DNA of 64,000 nt. Origin: Malus domestica (Eukaryota > Streptophyta > Magnoliopsida > Rosales > Rosaceae). The stretch covers positions 24,940,001 through 25,004,000 of the forward strand of contig NC_091674.1 of NCBI RefSeq assembly GCF_042453785.1. Direction: 5' to 3'. Positions within the stretch are counted from its first letter, which is position 1; the number at the start of each line of letters is the position of its first letter. The translations under genes were made by a program, and so were the position numbers. The notes under the pieces were generated by a model, which searched no databases, was not told the DNA's origin, and worked only from the letters and a program-made list of their open reading frames with translations. Below are positions 50,648 through 62,137 of this stretch, in pieces.

Positions 50648-51688
50648 GGTTTGCATATTTTGAGTGAGCAGATCATATGGAGGCCTTGGCTACTCTTGTG
50701 GGTGTGTATTTGGTGCAGCAGCTCTCTCAAAAAATCCTCGGATTTTGTTTCAAGGTCGATTATTGCTGGCTTTGTGGTAATTAATTGCTTCTGGGTTTCA
50801 ATATTGTGGCATATTTTAACTATTTATGAACTAACCACGCGTCGAGAGCGTACGCGCGGATGGTGGATGATTGTCAAATAAGAATCAAGTTTAATATCAA
50901 TGGAAAATTTGAATTTGGGCGTAGCACATTAATCACGTCGATTCAATTTTTGCCTATCAACATCAGATGCTTGCTTTGATCTTCTTGATATTCAGTGACA
51001 CTTAACATTAACAAATTAAGTAAACAATATTAAGAACTTATCAAATATTTGAAGGGTTTTAGTAATGCACAATTATCCATTGGAAGCTGAATTGGACACT
51101 ATTCTGAGCTATCTTGCATTTGAAGGATCTTCCCAGGAATACGTAAGTACTTTTGGTTTGGAAGATACAAGTACATAACTTGATGAACTTAATATACAAT
51201 AATGCTGTAGATTTGAGTTCCTAGTAGTGGACATAGTGTCAATATGGTCTGCTATTATATATGTTACTCGTCTTTCATTTTATTTTTCACAAGGGCTAAG
51301 TAAAAGCTTTATGTAGACATTTTAGGTCATTTCATATTTTGTCTTTTTCTTTCCATATTTGAGCATTACTCGTCGATACGAATGCGAGAGAACAAACAAA
51401 AAGGAATTTGGTGTTCAAATAAAAATTTTACGGAACTTTAATGTCAAGTACAATTTAGTAATGTTACCACTTTCTAGATCTTTACTATTTTGTTTGTTGA
51501 TTTACGTGTCACTACGACCCATCTCCTCTCTATTTTCTGCAGCACACTCCCTCTTTGTCTCGCTCCTACCGATTCTCTCCTCTCACACCCCCTCCCCCCA
51601 ACCCTCACTCTCTCTCTCTCTCACTTCGCATGGAGGAAAAAGGTAAAACCACCGCTGTTCTCCGACAAGATCAAACCTCCTAACTATC
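50648..51688. other. Intergenic up to the gypsy element
   Basis: Mostly AT-rich. About 51500-51640 is CT-rich and leader-like, followed by a short ATG frame that stops within 20 codons. The gypsy insertion begins just afterwards. It may be part of an older LTR or a dead promoter. Confidence 0.35.
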
Positions 51689-52177
51689 TGTTGGAGCGAG
51701 ATTTCTTACGAGAAGAAATACCTCCACAAATTTGTTGACCGCAATCATCACATTCGCCGAATCCTTCCTTGAGGTGTCCCAAAATTATCTTCTTCCGTAT
51801 CTTGCCCAAGCGGGGTACCTGCAAAAGATACTCCGACGCTCAAGTCAGTCGATCGATTTCTATTTTCTGGATTCCCTCGGATTCTCTCTCCCCCCCTGGT
51901 TCTTTGGCTCCTGTCCCTATTTATAGGATTACATACTTGAGGATCAAGTATCACGATCAATCCTCCTTCCCACTTCCTTAGTGGTCATTTGTCATGTAAC
52001 TGCATGTTTTGGGAACAAACACCACGACCCGCCTTCCTCTCCCACTTCTCCTCCGTAGTGGGGTAGTTATCTAGGCATGTTCCCTAACGTATATTTATTG
52101 TGGGCTTTTTGTCTTGCACAACACTTTGGATGATCGATATGGGCCCATGAGTCGAAACTGGATGTTATCCTCCCACA
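51689..52177 (-). repeat. Gypsy 3' LTR
   Basis: 489 bp, begins TGTTGGAGCGAG and ends TCCTCCCACA on the plus strand. Confidence 0.95.
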
Positions 52178-52196
52178 GTGCCCCCTTTTTTCCTTT
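52178..52196 (-). other. Gypsy polypurine tract
   Basis: The minus strand reads GGAAAAAAGGGGGCAC up to the 3' LTR, the expected plus-strand primer of the element. Confidence 0.8.
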
Positions 52197-52435
52197 TTTA
52201 CGCATGTGAAATAGGGGGAAAATGAGCTTTTCGATCTCATAGGGCCTTGAAACTACACTCTTTAAGCCAAGCTAAACTCGAGGCACCTTTACTAAGGCCA
52301 AGTTTGTAAAAGTTGCTTTTTCTAAGAGTAAATTTGCTGAAGGTAAGTTTAATTCACGACAATAGACTCCAAAATTTACCTGACATCTTCCCACTATGAT
52401 TTTCGAACGAAGGTTTACGATCGAGGATTAACGAA

Positions 52436-52674
52436 CGAAGACTGACATTACGAAAGTGGACTGACGTAACCAAAAAGGACTGACGTTACGAAAGATGAAT
52501 GACGTTACGAAAGAGGACTGACGTAACAAAAGTGGACTGACGTAACGAAAGAGGACTGACATTACGAAAGAGGACCGACGTAACCAAAAAGGACTGACGT
52601 TACGAAAAAGGACTGACGTTACGAAAGAGGACTGACGTAACGAAAGTGAACTGACGTAACGAAAGAGGACTGAC
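52436..52674. repeat. Tandem array, about 20-bp unit, in the gypsy interior
   Basis: About a dozen copies of a 'ggactgacgttacgaaaga' unit, with variation at 'gttacg' or 'gtaacg' and 'gagga' or 'gtgga'. Confidence 0.92.
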
Positions 52675-52956
52675 GAAATTTGATTCGTATATGTATCTAT
52701 TATATAAATCACCGTCCCATCTTGTCGAACTGACGAAAGCAGCAGTTACCAGCGTAGAAGTCTACAAGCGCGTCTCCCCTGCCGAACACATCTAGTCTGC
52801 ATGTCCATCTGTCTTCACACAATCGCATACATATACGTAGACACCAGTAACGACTTACCTTTATATATATATATGCGTACTTTTTGCGGTCATCACATCC
52901 CTACCAAACTTTTGCATGCTTTTGTACTTTTGTGGACTGATCCCTGCCACACTTTT

Positions 52957-53026
52957 GCATGTTCTTACATGCTTTTAGATATATACATATATATATATAC
53001 TTTTGCATGTTCTTACATGCTTTTAG

Positions 53027-53056
<30 letters not shown>
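52957..53056. repeat. Two-copy duplication ending in TA repeats
   Basis: 'acttttgcatgttcttacat' plus 'gcttttagatatatacat' occurs twice, each followed by an (AT)n run; the second run is longer. Confidence 0.88.
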
Positions 53057-53057
<1 letters not shown>

Positions 53058-53261
53058 CGCCTATTTCTCTAATTCAGTCCTTATACGAATGGAGAACAAC
53101 GTCTCATTGCTTGAGCTTTTACTTTTGCACATGTAATGCCTCATTTTCTGCAAACAAACGATGTGTTCGAGGAGAAAAATCAGATTTATTAAATTCGCCA
53201 TTTCATTATCGATCTCAAAAACGTTCGACCTTGAGTCAACTCTTTATCAATTTTCACCTAT

Positions 53262-53912
53262 TCGATCTAGGATTTTCGATCTTGGCTAGATCTTTGTGTA
53301 TCCGATCTTGGGTTATCCTTTTCCACTCGATCTTAGATTCTCGTTCTTGATTAGGTCTTTGCCCATCCAATCTTGGGTTGCCTTTTCCCACTCGATCTTA
53401 GATTTCCGATCTTGATTGGGTCTCTGCCCATCTGATCTTGGGTTTTCCTTTCCCGTTCGATCTTAGATTTCCCATCTTGATTGGGTCTCTGCCCATCCGA
53501 TCTTGGGAAAGGCTAGATCTTTGTGTATTCGATCTTGGGTTATCCTTTTCCACTCGATCTTAGATTCTCGTTCTTGATTAGGTCTTTGCCCATCCAATCT
53601 TGGGTTGCCTTTTCCCACTCGATCTTAGATTTCCGATCTTGATTGGGTCTCTGCCCATCCGATCTTGGGTTTTCTTTTCCCGTTCGATCTTAGATTTCCG
53701 ATCTTGATTGGGTCTCTGCCCATCCGATCTTGGGTTTTCTTTTCCCGATCTTGATTGGGTCTCTGCCCATCCGATCTTGGGTTTTCTTTTCCCATTCGAT
53801 CTTAGATTTCCGATCTTGATTGGGTCTCTGCCTATCCGATCTTGGGTTTTCTTTTCCCGTTCGATCTTAGATTTTCGATCTTGATTGGGTCTCTGCCCAT
53901 CCAATCTTGGGT
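53262..53912. repeat. Tandem array, 65-bp unit with higher-order duplication
   Basis: The unit combines 'gatcttgggttttctttt', 'gatcttagatttcc' and 'gatcttgattgggtctctgc'. About ten units, some shortened. A larger block (about 53281-53440) reappears at about 53515-53670, so the array grew by both unit and block duplication. A GATCTT core recurs about every 15-25 bp. Confidence 0.9.
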
Positions 53913-54338
53913 TTATACTCTTCAGCTTTAGGCTTTAGTCTAAGATTCGAATGAAGTGCAACTTTATTTATCATACAATAAGGAGATGTCAACAGACATC
54001 CAGGGATACACCCTTTGACATGCAAGGAAGACAAGAAGGGTTTTACCCTTCAACATTGCTGGAAACAAAAATTTAGTATACGGAAAACATAAACACGAAA
54101 AGCTAAATGTGGTACTTTCTCAAATGAATTGTGTTCCACGGCACGTACTGACCTGTTTCAACGTGCTTGAGTTTATAGGCTCCCTTTCCGAAGGCTTCGG
54201 TCACATCATACGGTCATTCCCATATACGTCTAAGCTTCCCTGCATTCAAATCTTTTTTGTTTTCCATGACCTTTCTCAATACCCACTCAAATCTTTCGTG
54301 GTAGTGCCCGTTGGAGATGCAACAATAGTTGCGGTGGC

Positions 54339-55331
54339 CTACTTTGATTGGATAAGTTCCTCTTCCTCTAATCTGATGATTCCATCAGCTCGGGCCATCA
54401 CCTCCCTCATGTCCAGTGGTGGCGTTTCAATCAATGACCTACGCATCTTTGTTCCAGGCAACACCCCTTCTCGGAATGCCAAAGACGCAGTGTGGGAATC
54501 ACATTCTTCTAGGGTGGACATCTCTTCAGTGAACCTAGTCATGTAGCTTTTGAGGCTCTCGCCAACATTTTGTTTGGTGCTGAACAAGATCGTGATATCT
54601 TTTCTTGGCCTCCGATTGCAGACATATTGAGATATGAATGCTTCGCAAAGCTCTGTGAAACTTCCGATAGACCTCGGTTTCAGTTGTCTGAACCAAGTTA
54701 ACGATGATCCCGAAAGACTTGAGGGGAACAACTTGCACATGAGGGCCCCGTCGTCTCCTTCAAGCGCCATTTGTTGTTGAAAGTGGTAAATGTGTTCGAC
54801 GGGATCAGTTGCACCTTCGAATAGCCTAAACTTTGGTTGGGTGAACTTGGCAGGTTTTTTAGCTTTTAGGATGTCCTCTGTGAACGGCGATTTGCGAATC
54901 CCTCTGGCTGCTTCCAAGGCAAGTTCTGCCAGGGTCTGGGGCTTGTATCCCTTCACAATCTTCTCAATTTGTTCTCGCAAATCAACATCATTTACCTTTT
55001 TCGATCCTTTTCCCCTGTGATCCTCTTCACCCTGATTTTTCGTCACTTCAACACGGTTACTGTATGGCGCGCTACTAGAGCTGCCCCCTTTATCTTCCTC
55101 TTTTGCGCGTTGTCTCTTGGTGCCGATTGCACCTTCTACTGCGTTTTTCGCTTCAGCCTTCTTCAACGCCTCCTCTACTGTCTTTTTTGTTTCACGCAAT
55201 TCCCTCGTTAACCTTCTAAAGTGTTCCATGGTGAGACTGGGTTCACTACTTTGGGATTGAGACCTCGCATGTACTGCTCGAGTCCTCGTATCTTCGGAGG
55301 GATTCGGAACTTCTTGTGCGAATCCAGTCAT
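54339..55331 (-). CDS. Retrotransposon Gag polyprotein (Ty3/gypsy)
   Basis: 330 residues from the first ATG (55329-55331) after the primer-binding site. The N-terminal third is charged and disordered (Ser/Gln/Glu/Lys-rich, with a helical RRLTRELRETKKTVEEALKK). The Retrotrans_gag capsid domain follows (FRLFEGATDPVEHIYHFQQQ, LFPSSLSGSSLTWFRQL, SFTELCEAFISQY, GESLKSYMTRFTEEM). The frame ends soon after (ADGIIRLEEEELIQSK) and lacks a CCHC zinc knuckle and any protease. The frame is intact, so a particle-forming Gag could be made, but replication enzymes must come from elsewhere. Confidence 0.92.
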   Translation of the reverse strand: MTGFAQEVPNPSEDTRTRAVHARSQSQSSEPSLTMEHFRRLTRELRETKKTVEEALKKAEAKNAVEGAIGTKRQRAKEEDKGGSSSSAPYSNRVEVTKNQGEEDHRGKGSKKVNDVDLREQIEKIVKGYKPQTLAELALEAARGIRKSPFTEDILKAKKPAKFTQPKFRLFEGATDPVEHIYHFQQQMALEGDDGALMCKLFPSSLSGSSLTWFRQLKPRSIGSFTELCEAFISQYVCNRRPRKDITILFSTKQNVGESLKSYMTRFTEEMSTLEECDSHTASLAFREGVLPGTKMRRSLIETPPLDMREVMARADGIIRLEEEELIQSK

Positions 55332-55354
55332 GTTTGTAACTTTATTTTGTTCTT

Positions 55355-55372
55355 TTCCCACAGACGGCGCCA
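55355..55372 (-). other. Gypsy primer-binding site
   Basis: The minus strand reads TGGCGCCGTCTGTGGG two bases after the 5' LTR, a form common in plant gypsy elements. Confidence 0.8.
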
Positions 55373-55374
55373 AC

Positions 55375-55862
55375 TGTTGGAGCGAGATTTCTTACGAGAA
55401 GAAATACCTCCACAAATTTGTTGACCGCAATCCTCACGTTCGCCGAATCCTTCCTTGAGGTGTCCCAAAATTATCTTCTTCCGTATCTTGCCCAAGCGGG
55501 GTACCTACAAAAGATACTCCGACGCTCAAGTCAGTCGATCGATTTCTATTTTCTGGATCCCCTCGGATTCTCTCTCCCCCCTGGTTCTTTGGCTCATGTC
55601 CCTATTTATAGGATTACATACTTGAGGATCAAGTATCACGATCAGTCCTCCTTCCCACTTCCTTAGTGGTCATTTGTCATGTAACTGCATGTTTTGGGAA
55701 CAAACACCACGACCCGCCTTCCTCTCCCACTTCTCCTCCGTAGTGGGGTAGTTATCTAGGCATGTTCCCTAACGTATATTTATTGTGGGCTTTTTGTCTT
55801 GCACAACACTTTGGATGATCAATATGGGCCCATGAGTCGAAACTGGATGTTATCCTCCCACA
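55375..55862 (-). repeat. Gypsy 5' LTR
   Basis: 488 bp, partner of 51689-52177. Confidence 0.95.
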
Positions 55863-57827
55863 CTATCACCATTGTGATTGTGGGACTGATTTTCTAGAGG
55901 TGAGATTTGAATTCTACACCCTCGAATTAGTCTAGATTGTGAATTTGATAAAAAAAAAATGGTTGGGTTTTGGACACTGGTGGGTTTTTGGAAATTTTCC
56001 GACCAATAACCAGATTCTAACAAAGTCTGGCCGACGGACGGCGATCGATGTGAGGTAGGAGATGAGCGAATATTTTATAACGACGAAATATTCTCTAACG
56101 ACGTCAGTATATTTTGTTAATGGCAGGTATATTCCTTCCCTGGCTATATTTTGTTAGGTGACCGAAATTTGGAAGATCCAAGCCAATGGCGACGTAATAT
56201 TCCACATGTCAGTGACCATTACAGGTACCAGTGCGGTGACGCATGACGGCTACTGGCCGGCGAGTGAAGATGCGTGAAATCCCGTGAGCCCAGTTTTAAG
56301 TACTTTCACTGTTTTGAACAAACAAAGGGAATTTTGAGTCATTTCATTAGTATTTATGAGCTTTGAGTAGCATAATGATTAGTATAGTGTTTCATATATA
56401 GGAGAGACTTATCCAAGGAGTTTAGCGGCCAGGCCAGGCAAAGCGGCTACAACCCGATGACATATCAGTGAGTGGGCTTTCTTTTCATACACATTATATT
56501 TATAGTTTCCATAATGATTTTAATGAATTCATGCCATATTTTTACTTAGAAATGTTACATGTTGAAGTTGGGTAGAGATTTATGAAATTTGGATGTTATG
56601 GTCGTACATATTGTACCTGCTCATCATGCATGCTTAAACCAGTGTTTAAGGTACTCGTCCGAGTCAGGACCACCGTCATGTGATGTTCACATCGCACCAT
56701 TACGCTCACATTAGATTCATTGTAGGTTCCAGCTTGTACTAGTTGCTCTTGCATCTATGGCTCGTATGGGACGCGCTTAGTGCCATCTTCACGTGTATGT
56801 AGTACTCGATTGTAGATTATTACACCCATCATGTTCATGTAGCTACTTTTTACATGGACTTGTGTCTGTTTTTTATGAGTACATTGTGTTACACTTGTTG
56901 AGATATTTGTGATTTCCTTGTACCCTCAGCATAACTGCTTTTATATTATGATCCTTAACTTTTCATACTTATTTGTAGTATGATCCTTAACTTTTCATAC
57001 TTATTTGTAGTATGATTTCAGAAACTATACGGTTTTACAGTAATGGGTTATTATGTTACGAAAAACAAAGATTTTAGTAAATCTTTATATTGTCCACTCA
57101 CACTTTCTGTTTTGCGCTCATCCAGAACTTAGTAGTTAGAATTTGTGACAAGCAACGAAGACTGGTCTAACATCCGTTTCAGTTAATGTTAGAAAATTAT
57201 TTCCTTTACTGTACTTTTATCTAGGCTCAGACACTGCATGCATTGTTCGTAACAAGGATTCATCCAACAATGCACTCTCACTCTTAATCTAATTTAGTTC
57301 TAGACTTTGATTTTAATTTACTCGTACTTTTTACTCATCACTTGCTGTATTCTAGTAAACGACTATAATTTGCTCTGGATTGTATTGGATTCGGTTACTT
57401 CTGTTGTATTGCATCTCTATTCTTGTAATGGTTTTGACTAGAATATATGTAATGTTGTTACATGCTATCATATGCTTGTGCATCTTTTATCGAATCCAAC
57501 GATGCTTCAAACATTGAGAAATTAGGGGGGGGAAAAGCAATTAAACAAAGCAGGCAGCAGGTGTTCCAAGTTCTGGCACCGAGCCAGTTCAATAATTCCG
57601 CAGCAAGTGTCAAGAATGCTACGATTTTGCTTCCACAGAGTCAAAAAAACTACGATGAATAACAATTAGAAGAGAAAAGCAGAAACTCGATACAGAGTAC
57701 TTGAATTCCACATAAATTTGGAGAAAAGGAGAAATACAACTTAGTTTCAACGAATGAGAAGTAAAACGACACAAGTTGCTATGCTCTGAAGTTCTTTGTG
57801 ACCACGTTCCAAACGCAGAAAGCCTAT
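55863..57827. other. Intergenic, possibly retrotransposon-derived
   Basis: No gene. The region 56380-56480 ('aggccaggcaaagcggctac', 'cagtgagtgggctttc') has the feel of a gypsy LTR leader, but no LTR boundaries were found. The last about 150 bases are the RPN7 3' UTR and flank. Confidence 0.35.
56947..57010. repeat. Perfect 32-bp tandem duplication
   Basis: 'tatgatccttaacttttc' plus 'atacttatttgtag' appears twice without a mismatch (56947-56978, 56979-57010), then a partial third copy begins. Confidence 0.95.
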
Positions 57828-60644
57828 CTACAGGTCAATGACACGAGATAGCTTCTGGATGCGGTTCAATAAGAAGTCCCCTTGTTTGATGGTTGCTTGG
57901 TACAGTGAATTCTTAGCATCCGGACGGTTAGTTTCTAGTACACCAGCAACTTTGTCAATCTTGCAATGAAGCTTCCCTGCCGCAATGAAACGAGACAACT
58001 CCCTGTATATAGTAGAATCGGTTATGTTTATGCAGAAAGCAAGTATACGTAAAATACTTGACAACCACTTCATCACTAAATCAAGGACCAGAACTCACAA
58101 CATAAAATAAACCTCAAACAAGGTAACCATAAGACTCGGTAACTTACAGATCAATGAAATCCACGGTCACGCCAAATGCTTTAGCCATTGCTTCAATAGT
58201 AACACTCTTGTAGGATTCCAAGAACTGGGAATAAACAACAGTTCGGATCTCCCTCATGTAATACCGGAAGTGTGGGTGCAAATAACGGTCCAACTTTATC
58301 TGCTCTGTCAGGCCAGCTGAAAAATAAAAAAGAAAAGAAAGAAATTACAACTACGAAATGTTGGTTTGGTTGAAATACGACCGGACCAATTAAAGTTCCG
58401 GTAGCTCAGGAAAATGCAAAACTGAAGCACATTATATAGTACAACCAAAGGTCTAATATCATGCAGCCATATCATGCCAGACAATAATCACTGCATAGAT
58501 ATCTTATGATTTAAGTTAGTTGTCTACTTACCAAATGCTTTGAAAAATGATTTGTATTGGCAATCATAAAGAGAGTTCAAAAACTCTGTAAGGTACGGAA
58601 TCTTCCCAATCACTGTCAATATCTCTGGAGCATCCACGACCTGCAACATATTGTTCAAAATTATTAATTTCTTGTAAGAACACTCATTAATTGACACAAT
58701 GGAGGAAACATATAAAACAGGAAAGCGAAATCACAAAGCATGCAGTAAGAAAGCAGTTTACCTTTTGTTTTAAAGAAACTCTGTCCAACGATATAATGCT
58801 CGTAAGGACGGTATAAAATATGAAGATGTCATACGGAAATATTTCATAAGTGGTGAAGGTAGAAATCGAATCCAAGAACAAATCAGCAGCCTTCTTAAAA
58901 TTCCGAGTGGACATGCAGTACAAGCCTTCATACACCTTCAAACGATTCTTCCTTTCCCAATCACCTCCCTCTTCAAATAAGCTGCCATCATGATACAATG
59001 GTTACAAACAAAGCTCAGCTACCAAATTTAGAACCAAAAACTGCAGCTCATAAATCCACGTCACTACTACTTACTTCTTCGCTTTGTCAATACTCTTAGA
59101 AATGAGGTCAAAATCCATGTAAAAGAAACCAAGTTGCAGTGTATGGAAGACCAAGTCCATCTTTTGCCCAACTGCAACTGTCTTGCTTTCCGTTACTTTG
59201 AGTTGTTCCAATGCTTTCTCCTAGGTTCATACGGGAAGAATTTTTGAAGTCAAACTGAGGCATACCACTAAGGTCGTACCCAGTGCACAAGGCTCCCGCT
59301 TTACGCAGGGTCTGGGAGAGGTGAATGTCGGCTAGCCTTACCCCCATTTATGGAGAGGCTGCTCCCAAGTCTCGAACCCGAGACCTACCGCTCATGGGCG
59401 AAGGCACTTGCCATCGCACCAAGTGCGACCTCTAAAAGGGGAAAAATAAAATGCAGATATGACTCGTATAACAAATAAGTTACCACTTATCTACCTTGTC
59501 GCCAATACGAATGAAAAACAGGGACTTGGCCAAGTGAGCTTCTCGAACCTCACTTTCCCCTAAGTTCTCTTCCGCATCAGCGATCCTAAACAAAGGCAAC
59601 CAGATAAGCTTCTTGGTAAAGGAAACCACTTTATCATGAAAAAAGTTCATTAAAATTCAAGATCTAATAAATCAAATCAATTGGTGTAATAATAGCACAA
59701 ATAACAAAGTTCTTCAAACTAGAAAATTCAAACACATCTTGTCATTCCACTTAACCCACTGTGAAAAAAAACCAACGGTTGGCCAACAAAGAACTCATAC
59801 TCCATTAGCATCCAATCCCACAAAACTATATCACCTGCGTAAAGCCTAATTCAACAAGTTATCTAAGTTCTTTTCTGCCTCAGCAATCCTAAACAAAGCC
59901 GACCATATAACTTACTTGGTAACAGAAATTACTTCATTGCAATGGCTATAATAATAGTACAAACAACACTATTTTTCACCATATACAATTCAAACAAATC
60001 TTGTCATCCGACTTAATTTACAATAAAACTCCAACGGATTACGAATATGTCAACGAAGAATTCATACCCCATCAGCATCCGATCTCACAAAACTACATCA
60101 CTTGTGCAAGCCTGGTTCAACAAGTTACCTAAGTAATAGCAAATTTTTGTAGCTTCGTATCTCACAGTGAAGCGTCCAAAGTATAAATTTCAATCCCTAG
60201 TTCTCTTTTCGCATAATTCTCAGTAACCAAACACAATCTGGACCAAAATCAAAATTTAAAACGAGAAAAAACAATAAAGAACTCACTTTTCGTCAAGCTT
60301 CTTGAGCTCCTCCTGGTTCTTCGCCCTCATCGAGTCCATAACGCCCTGGTCCAGCTCAAGCACCGATTCGGAGACTAGGGTTTCGTACAACGGCGCCATA
60401 TCTACAAAACATCAAACCGAAACTCAATCCGCGATACGCAAAAACCGAAATTGAAAACACAGGCAATGCAAAAATGGGTTCAATTTAGAGAAAAATCGGC
60501 GATCTTACCGTCGGCTTTGACGGAGGTGAAAACCTCGTCCCTGAGTTGGACCTTTTCGATGTCCGGGACATCGGAATGGGAAAGGAGGAAGAGCTTGTTG
60601 GCGAGCACAAGGTGCGGCTGCTGCGTCCCCTCTTGGGCCTCCAT
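57828..60644 (-). CDS. RPN7: 26S proteasome non-ATPase regulatory subunit 6 (RPN7)
   Basis: A lid subunit of the 19S regulatory particle, helping assemble the lid and hold the deubiquitinating subunits. Eight exons on minus: 60644-60509, 60401-60287, 59585-59495, 59220-59075, 58981-58762, 58640-58532, 58316-58148, 58002-57828. They splice in frame to 386 residues, the normal length of plant RPN7. It starts [20 protein letters not shown]. The middle consists of TPR-like helices ([40 protein letters not shown]). The PCI domain covers about 200-365 ([40 protein letters not shown]). It ends [12 protein letters not shown]. An Au-type SINE lies in intron 3 in the gene's own orientation, about 60 bp from the donor. 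No lesions. Confidence 0.97.
59271..59432 (-). mobile_element. Au-type SINE, full length, in RPN7 intron 3
   Basis: Near identical to the FabG-intron copy over its whole length, including the tRNA-like 5' end. Flanks (CCACTAA and CCTCTAAA) are only weakly similar, so the target duplication is unclear. Confidence 0.92.
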
Positions 60645-61486
60645 TTGGAATTGGTGGTGGTGGTGACTCGGGTGAGTTAGGTCTCCGAGTCGGGAATTCT
60701 TTGTGCTTTGCTTGAAGGAGGAGGAAGTGAAACGACTGTGTGTTTTGGCCTAGTGAGTATCTTTATTCTCTCTCTCGGTAATTAAGGGTTCAGTCTTTTT
60801 CAACACGAAAGGTAAATTAGGGGAAGGAGATGTAGTTAAATTAAGATTTGATAGGATTTGATGGTATTTTAATAGATTTTTAAATTCAAGAGTAGTTAAT
60901 TAAATTTTACAAGAGGATTTTAAAAGATTTTGAAATTCTGGTCTAGTCAAATTAGAATTTTAAAGAACACATCTAAATCTATGAGTAGTCGATTAAGATT
61001 TTAAAAAGTTCATAGAAGTCTAGGTGTAGCGAACATATCAAAGATTTGCTAAGATTTTAATGGGTGAAGGATTTTGATGGATTTGAGAGTAGAAGTATAA
61101 ATAACAAATGCCATAAATAATCCAACCTTCATCCCAAGGATTTCATTTCAAGAACCAAGGATTCTATCTGTAGAAGAGGAATAATCTTCCTCATTTTTTG
61201 GCCCCGCCTGAGAACCTGGTGAACAGCTGATCATCTATACATAACATGTTTCCAAATCCTCATTTCTCTAACTTGCTTTCACCACACCTCATCCCTCCCC
61301 ATGACCCACCCATTACCATATTGGATGAACAATCCCACCCACGCACTGCTAAAATGGGTTTGATTTTCGTGCTTTGCCTTTATTGGATGAACAATCCCAT
61401 GTCATTGCAGGTAAGGTTGCGATTAAAACTTGTGAGTGTTTGTTGTTGCTCGAATCCAATACAAATCATGGATGGCATTGAATAAA
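60645..61486. other. RPN7 promoter region and intergenic DNA
   Basis: The first about 120 bases are a probable 5' UTR with a CT-rich piece near 60760. Then AT-rich DNA with repeated 'gattttaaaagattttgaa'-like phrases. 61246-61486 may be decayed sequence from the PPR scrap that follows. Confidence 0.4.
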
Positions 61487-61586
61487 GATGGACAATTGAG
61501 TCACTCTTTGATTACCATGTATGCAAGATGTGGTGAGGGTTTTTGCACGGAAAGTGTTTGATGAAATTATTGAAAGGGATTTGGTT
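61487..61586 (+). pseudogene. Pentatricopeptide-repeat (PPR) gene scrap
   Basis: Reads GQLSHSLITMYARCG in one frame, then FARKVFDEIIERDLV after a shift. This is the S/L-motif signature of plant PPR proteins (SLITMYARCG...ARKVFDEI...RDLVSW). The shift falls where the family has a few more residues (a small deletion). The match ends abruptly at the start of the LTR at 61588, so the LTR probably inserted into an already dead PPR copy. Confidence 0.75.
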
Positions 61587-62137
61587 TTGTGTATGACACG
61601 TCCGACCTTGATATTTACCAAATACCAATGTAAGCACGTGCTGGCCGACACCGGAAGGTGACAAAGCCATATTAGGATGCATGAGAACTAAGAACAATTA
61701 ACCGACATAAATAAAACTTGAAAATTTAATTATAATGAATATGCATTTATGGAACGTATTTAGAGCATACAACTAAATCCGAGACACTAAAAAGGAATAA
61801 TATGAAATTGAATGAACAAGGAGATGGGTCCTACACCGAGAGGACTTGAAGATGCCGATGCGGGAGTGCCTTAACGTCGGGATTGTACGTCTCGATTCTA
61901 AGTCCTGAAGGGGCGCAAAACAAAACATGAGTGGACCAAGTTTATATATAAATAATACTGAAACAGTTATTCATCAACGTACTAACCCCCAAAGTTTATG
62001 AAAACTCAATAGTATAATATGTAATAAGTTTTCCGAAAACCCTAGCAGGCCATAAAACCTTTGTGTAAAACATATATCGTATATAATGTTGTGTTTAGCC
62101 GTAGTATCACAATCGCCCGTAGGCATTACATCTTTTG

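Larger units (their letters stand above)
51689..55862 (-). mobile_element. Gag-only Ty3/gypsy LTR retrotransposon, complete
   Basis: A 4.17-kb element with LTRs at 51689-52177 and 55375-55862 and a perfect 5-bp target duplication CTATC (51684-51688 and 55863-55867). It is read on the minus strand: 5' LTR on the right, then PBS, gag, a tandem-repeat-rich interior, PPT and 3' LTR on the left. There is no protease, reverse transcriptase, RNase H or integrase, and the space for them (about 52.2-54.3 kb) is filled by tandem arrays. The LTRs differ at about seven bases plus one indel by eye, so insertion was fairly recent. It is non-autonomous. Confidence 0.95.

Noticed and set aside
53578-53904. 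108-aa open frame rich in Lys/Asp/Arg repeats
   Set aside because: Direct translation of the 65-bp tandem array in the gypsy interior.
53262-53912. Regular repeats suggesting a CRISPR-like array
   Set aside because: The intervening sequence is itself repeated, units are contiguous, and this is plant nuclear DNA.
51600-55920. A host exon interrupted by the gypsy element
   Set aside because: Joining the flanks gives a short open stretch that ends in a splice-like GAG|GTGAGA, but it has no recognisable protein content and the surroundings look retrotransposon-derived.
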